Assembly (NCBI GenBank): GCA_003533095.1
Contig: DOEL01000004.1
Coordinates: forward strand, 1-5,485
Reading direction: 5' to 3'
Source of the DNA: Methylophilaceae bacterium
GTDB taxonomy: Bacteria; Pseudomonadota; Gammaproteobacteria; Burkholderiales; Methylophilaceae
DNA: 5,485 nucleotides
In this document: piece by piece, positions 5,204-5,485 of the stretch
Numbering within the stretch: position 1 is the first letter of the stretch
How the letters are laid out: every line of letters starts with the position of its first letter
Translations under genes and position numbers: made by a program
The notes under the pieces: model-generated
Told to the model about the DNA's origin: nothing
Seen by the model: only the letters and a program-made list of their open reading frames with translations
Database searches by the model: none

Positions 5204-5401
5204 TTATTTTCTAGCGCGAGTTTTTGAAACTCCTCGACGTATTGTTTTAGTTTTAGGTTTATTCTCATCTTTAACTGCATCTTTAAAATTTTTAACAGCA
5301 GCCCCCAAATCACTTCCTATATTTCTCAATTTGCTTGTGCCAAATATTAAAAAAACAATTAATAAAACAATTAACCAGTGTGTGATACTTGAAAATCCCA
5401 T
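5204..5401 (-). CDS. tatA: TatA, twin-arginine translocase pore-forming subunit
   Basis: This 65-residue protein has one N-terminal membrane helix (about 6-20), the F20-G21 hinge followed by [18 protein letters not shown], and a conserved F39 in the amphipathic helix, closely matching E. coli TatA, whose helix-hinge spacing is the same. TatA oligomers assemble at TatBC to let folded proteins cross the inner membrane. Position 8 is His where E. coli has Gln. The tail after about residue 48 is strongly basic ([12 protein letters not shown]) rather than the mixed or acidic tail of E. coli. The ATG at 5401 has the best Shine-Dalgarno of any annotated start in the window and follows the hinT stop by 12 bases, so hinT-tatABC look like one operon. 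Confidence 0.95.
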   Translation of the reverse strand: MGFSSITHWLIVLLIVFLIFGTSKLRNIGSDLGAAVKNFKDAVKDENKPKTKTIRRGVSKTRARK

Positions 5402-5406
5402 ATTAA

Positions 5407-5412
5407 CTCCTC
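5407..5412 (-). promoter_or_regulatory. Ribosome-binding site of tatA
   Basis: GAGGAG on the minus strand, 5 bases before the tatA ATG, matches the Shine-Dalgarno core. It fixes the tatA start and contrasts with the weak or absent sites before petA, tatB, tatC, sspA and sspB. Confidence 0.75.
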
Positions 5413-5413
5413 A

Positions 5414-5485
5414 TTAAATTTTTGCTAGTTTTGAGCTTCCGCCATAGACATGGAAATGCATATGAAAAACTTCTTGACCACCTTC
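5414..5485 (-). CDS. hinT: HIT-family purine nucleoside phosphoramidase (C-terminal part)
   Basis: Only the last 23 residues and the TAA stop are inside the window; the gene continues beyond 5485. The translation ends GGQEVFHMHFHVYGG followed by SSKLAKI. The HMHFHVY segment is the histidine-triad signature (H-x-H-x-H-x-x with hydrophobic x), whose middle histidine is the nucleophile in HIT hydrolases. HinT-type enzymes hydrolyse adenosine 5'-phosphoramidate and lysyl-AMP-like substrates in the cytoplasm. A hinT gene between the his operon and tatABC is a common betaproteobacterial arrangement, which supports this call over other HIT branches such as galT or Ap4A hydrolases. It ends 12 bases before tatA. 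Confidence 0.88.
   Translation of the reverse strand, partial: EGGQEVFHMHFHVYGGSSKLAKI

Overview
The window reads almost entirely from the minus strand and is a compact block of housekeeping genes from an AT-rich proteobacterium. Gene content and order (hinT-tatABC, petABC, sspAB, then a Thr-Tyr-Gly-Thr tRNA cluster of the kind that precedes tuf) point to a betaproteobacterium. The AT-rich composition, 1-4 base overlaps and very short spacers suggest a streamlined aquatic lineage such as Methylophilales (OM43/Methylopumilus-like). That placement is inference from gene order and protein character, not from a database comparison.

In the direction of transcription (right to left) the layout is as follows. 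(1) 5485-5414: the last 24 codons, including the stop, of a HIT-family protein (hinT). (2) 5401-4261: tatA, tatB and tatC, the complete twin-arginine translocase; tatC starts with GTG and overlaps tatB. (3) 4260-4138: a 123-base spacer with a good sigma70-type promoter (TTTAGA, 17 bases, TATAAT) and two inverted repeats around it. (4) 4137-1517: petA, petB and petC, the three subunits of the cytochrome bc1 complex. (5) 1514-518: sspA and sspB, a pair of stress regulators that follow petC so closely that they probably share its transcript. (6) 517-1: tRNA-Thr(TGT), tRNA-Tyr(GTA), tRNA-Gly(TCC) and tRNA-Thr(GGT), all with encoded CCA. A near-consensus promoter lies between the first and second tRNA, and tuf is expected just beyond position 1.

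The genes fit together functionally. The Rieske protein (PetA) is a classic folded Tat substrate, and here the whole translocase lies immediately upstream of petA. PetA, PetB and PetC form the quinol:cytochrome c oxidoreductase. SspA binds RNA polymerase and SspB delivers substrates to ClpXP. The tRNA cluster supplies translation.

I found no phage, transposon, CRISPR array or novel multi-gene system. The points worth a second look are fine details: a lysine-arginine instead of arginine-arginine Tat motif on the Rieske protein, C in place of the nearly invariant U55 in tRNA-Thr(GGT), two stem mismatches in tRNA-Thr(TGT), an inverted repeat flanking the petA promoter, an alternative petB start with a strong Shine-Dalgarno, and unusually small TatB and SspB proteins.
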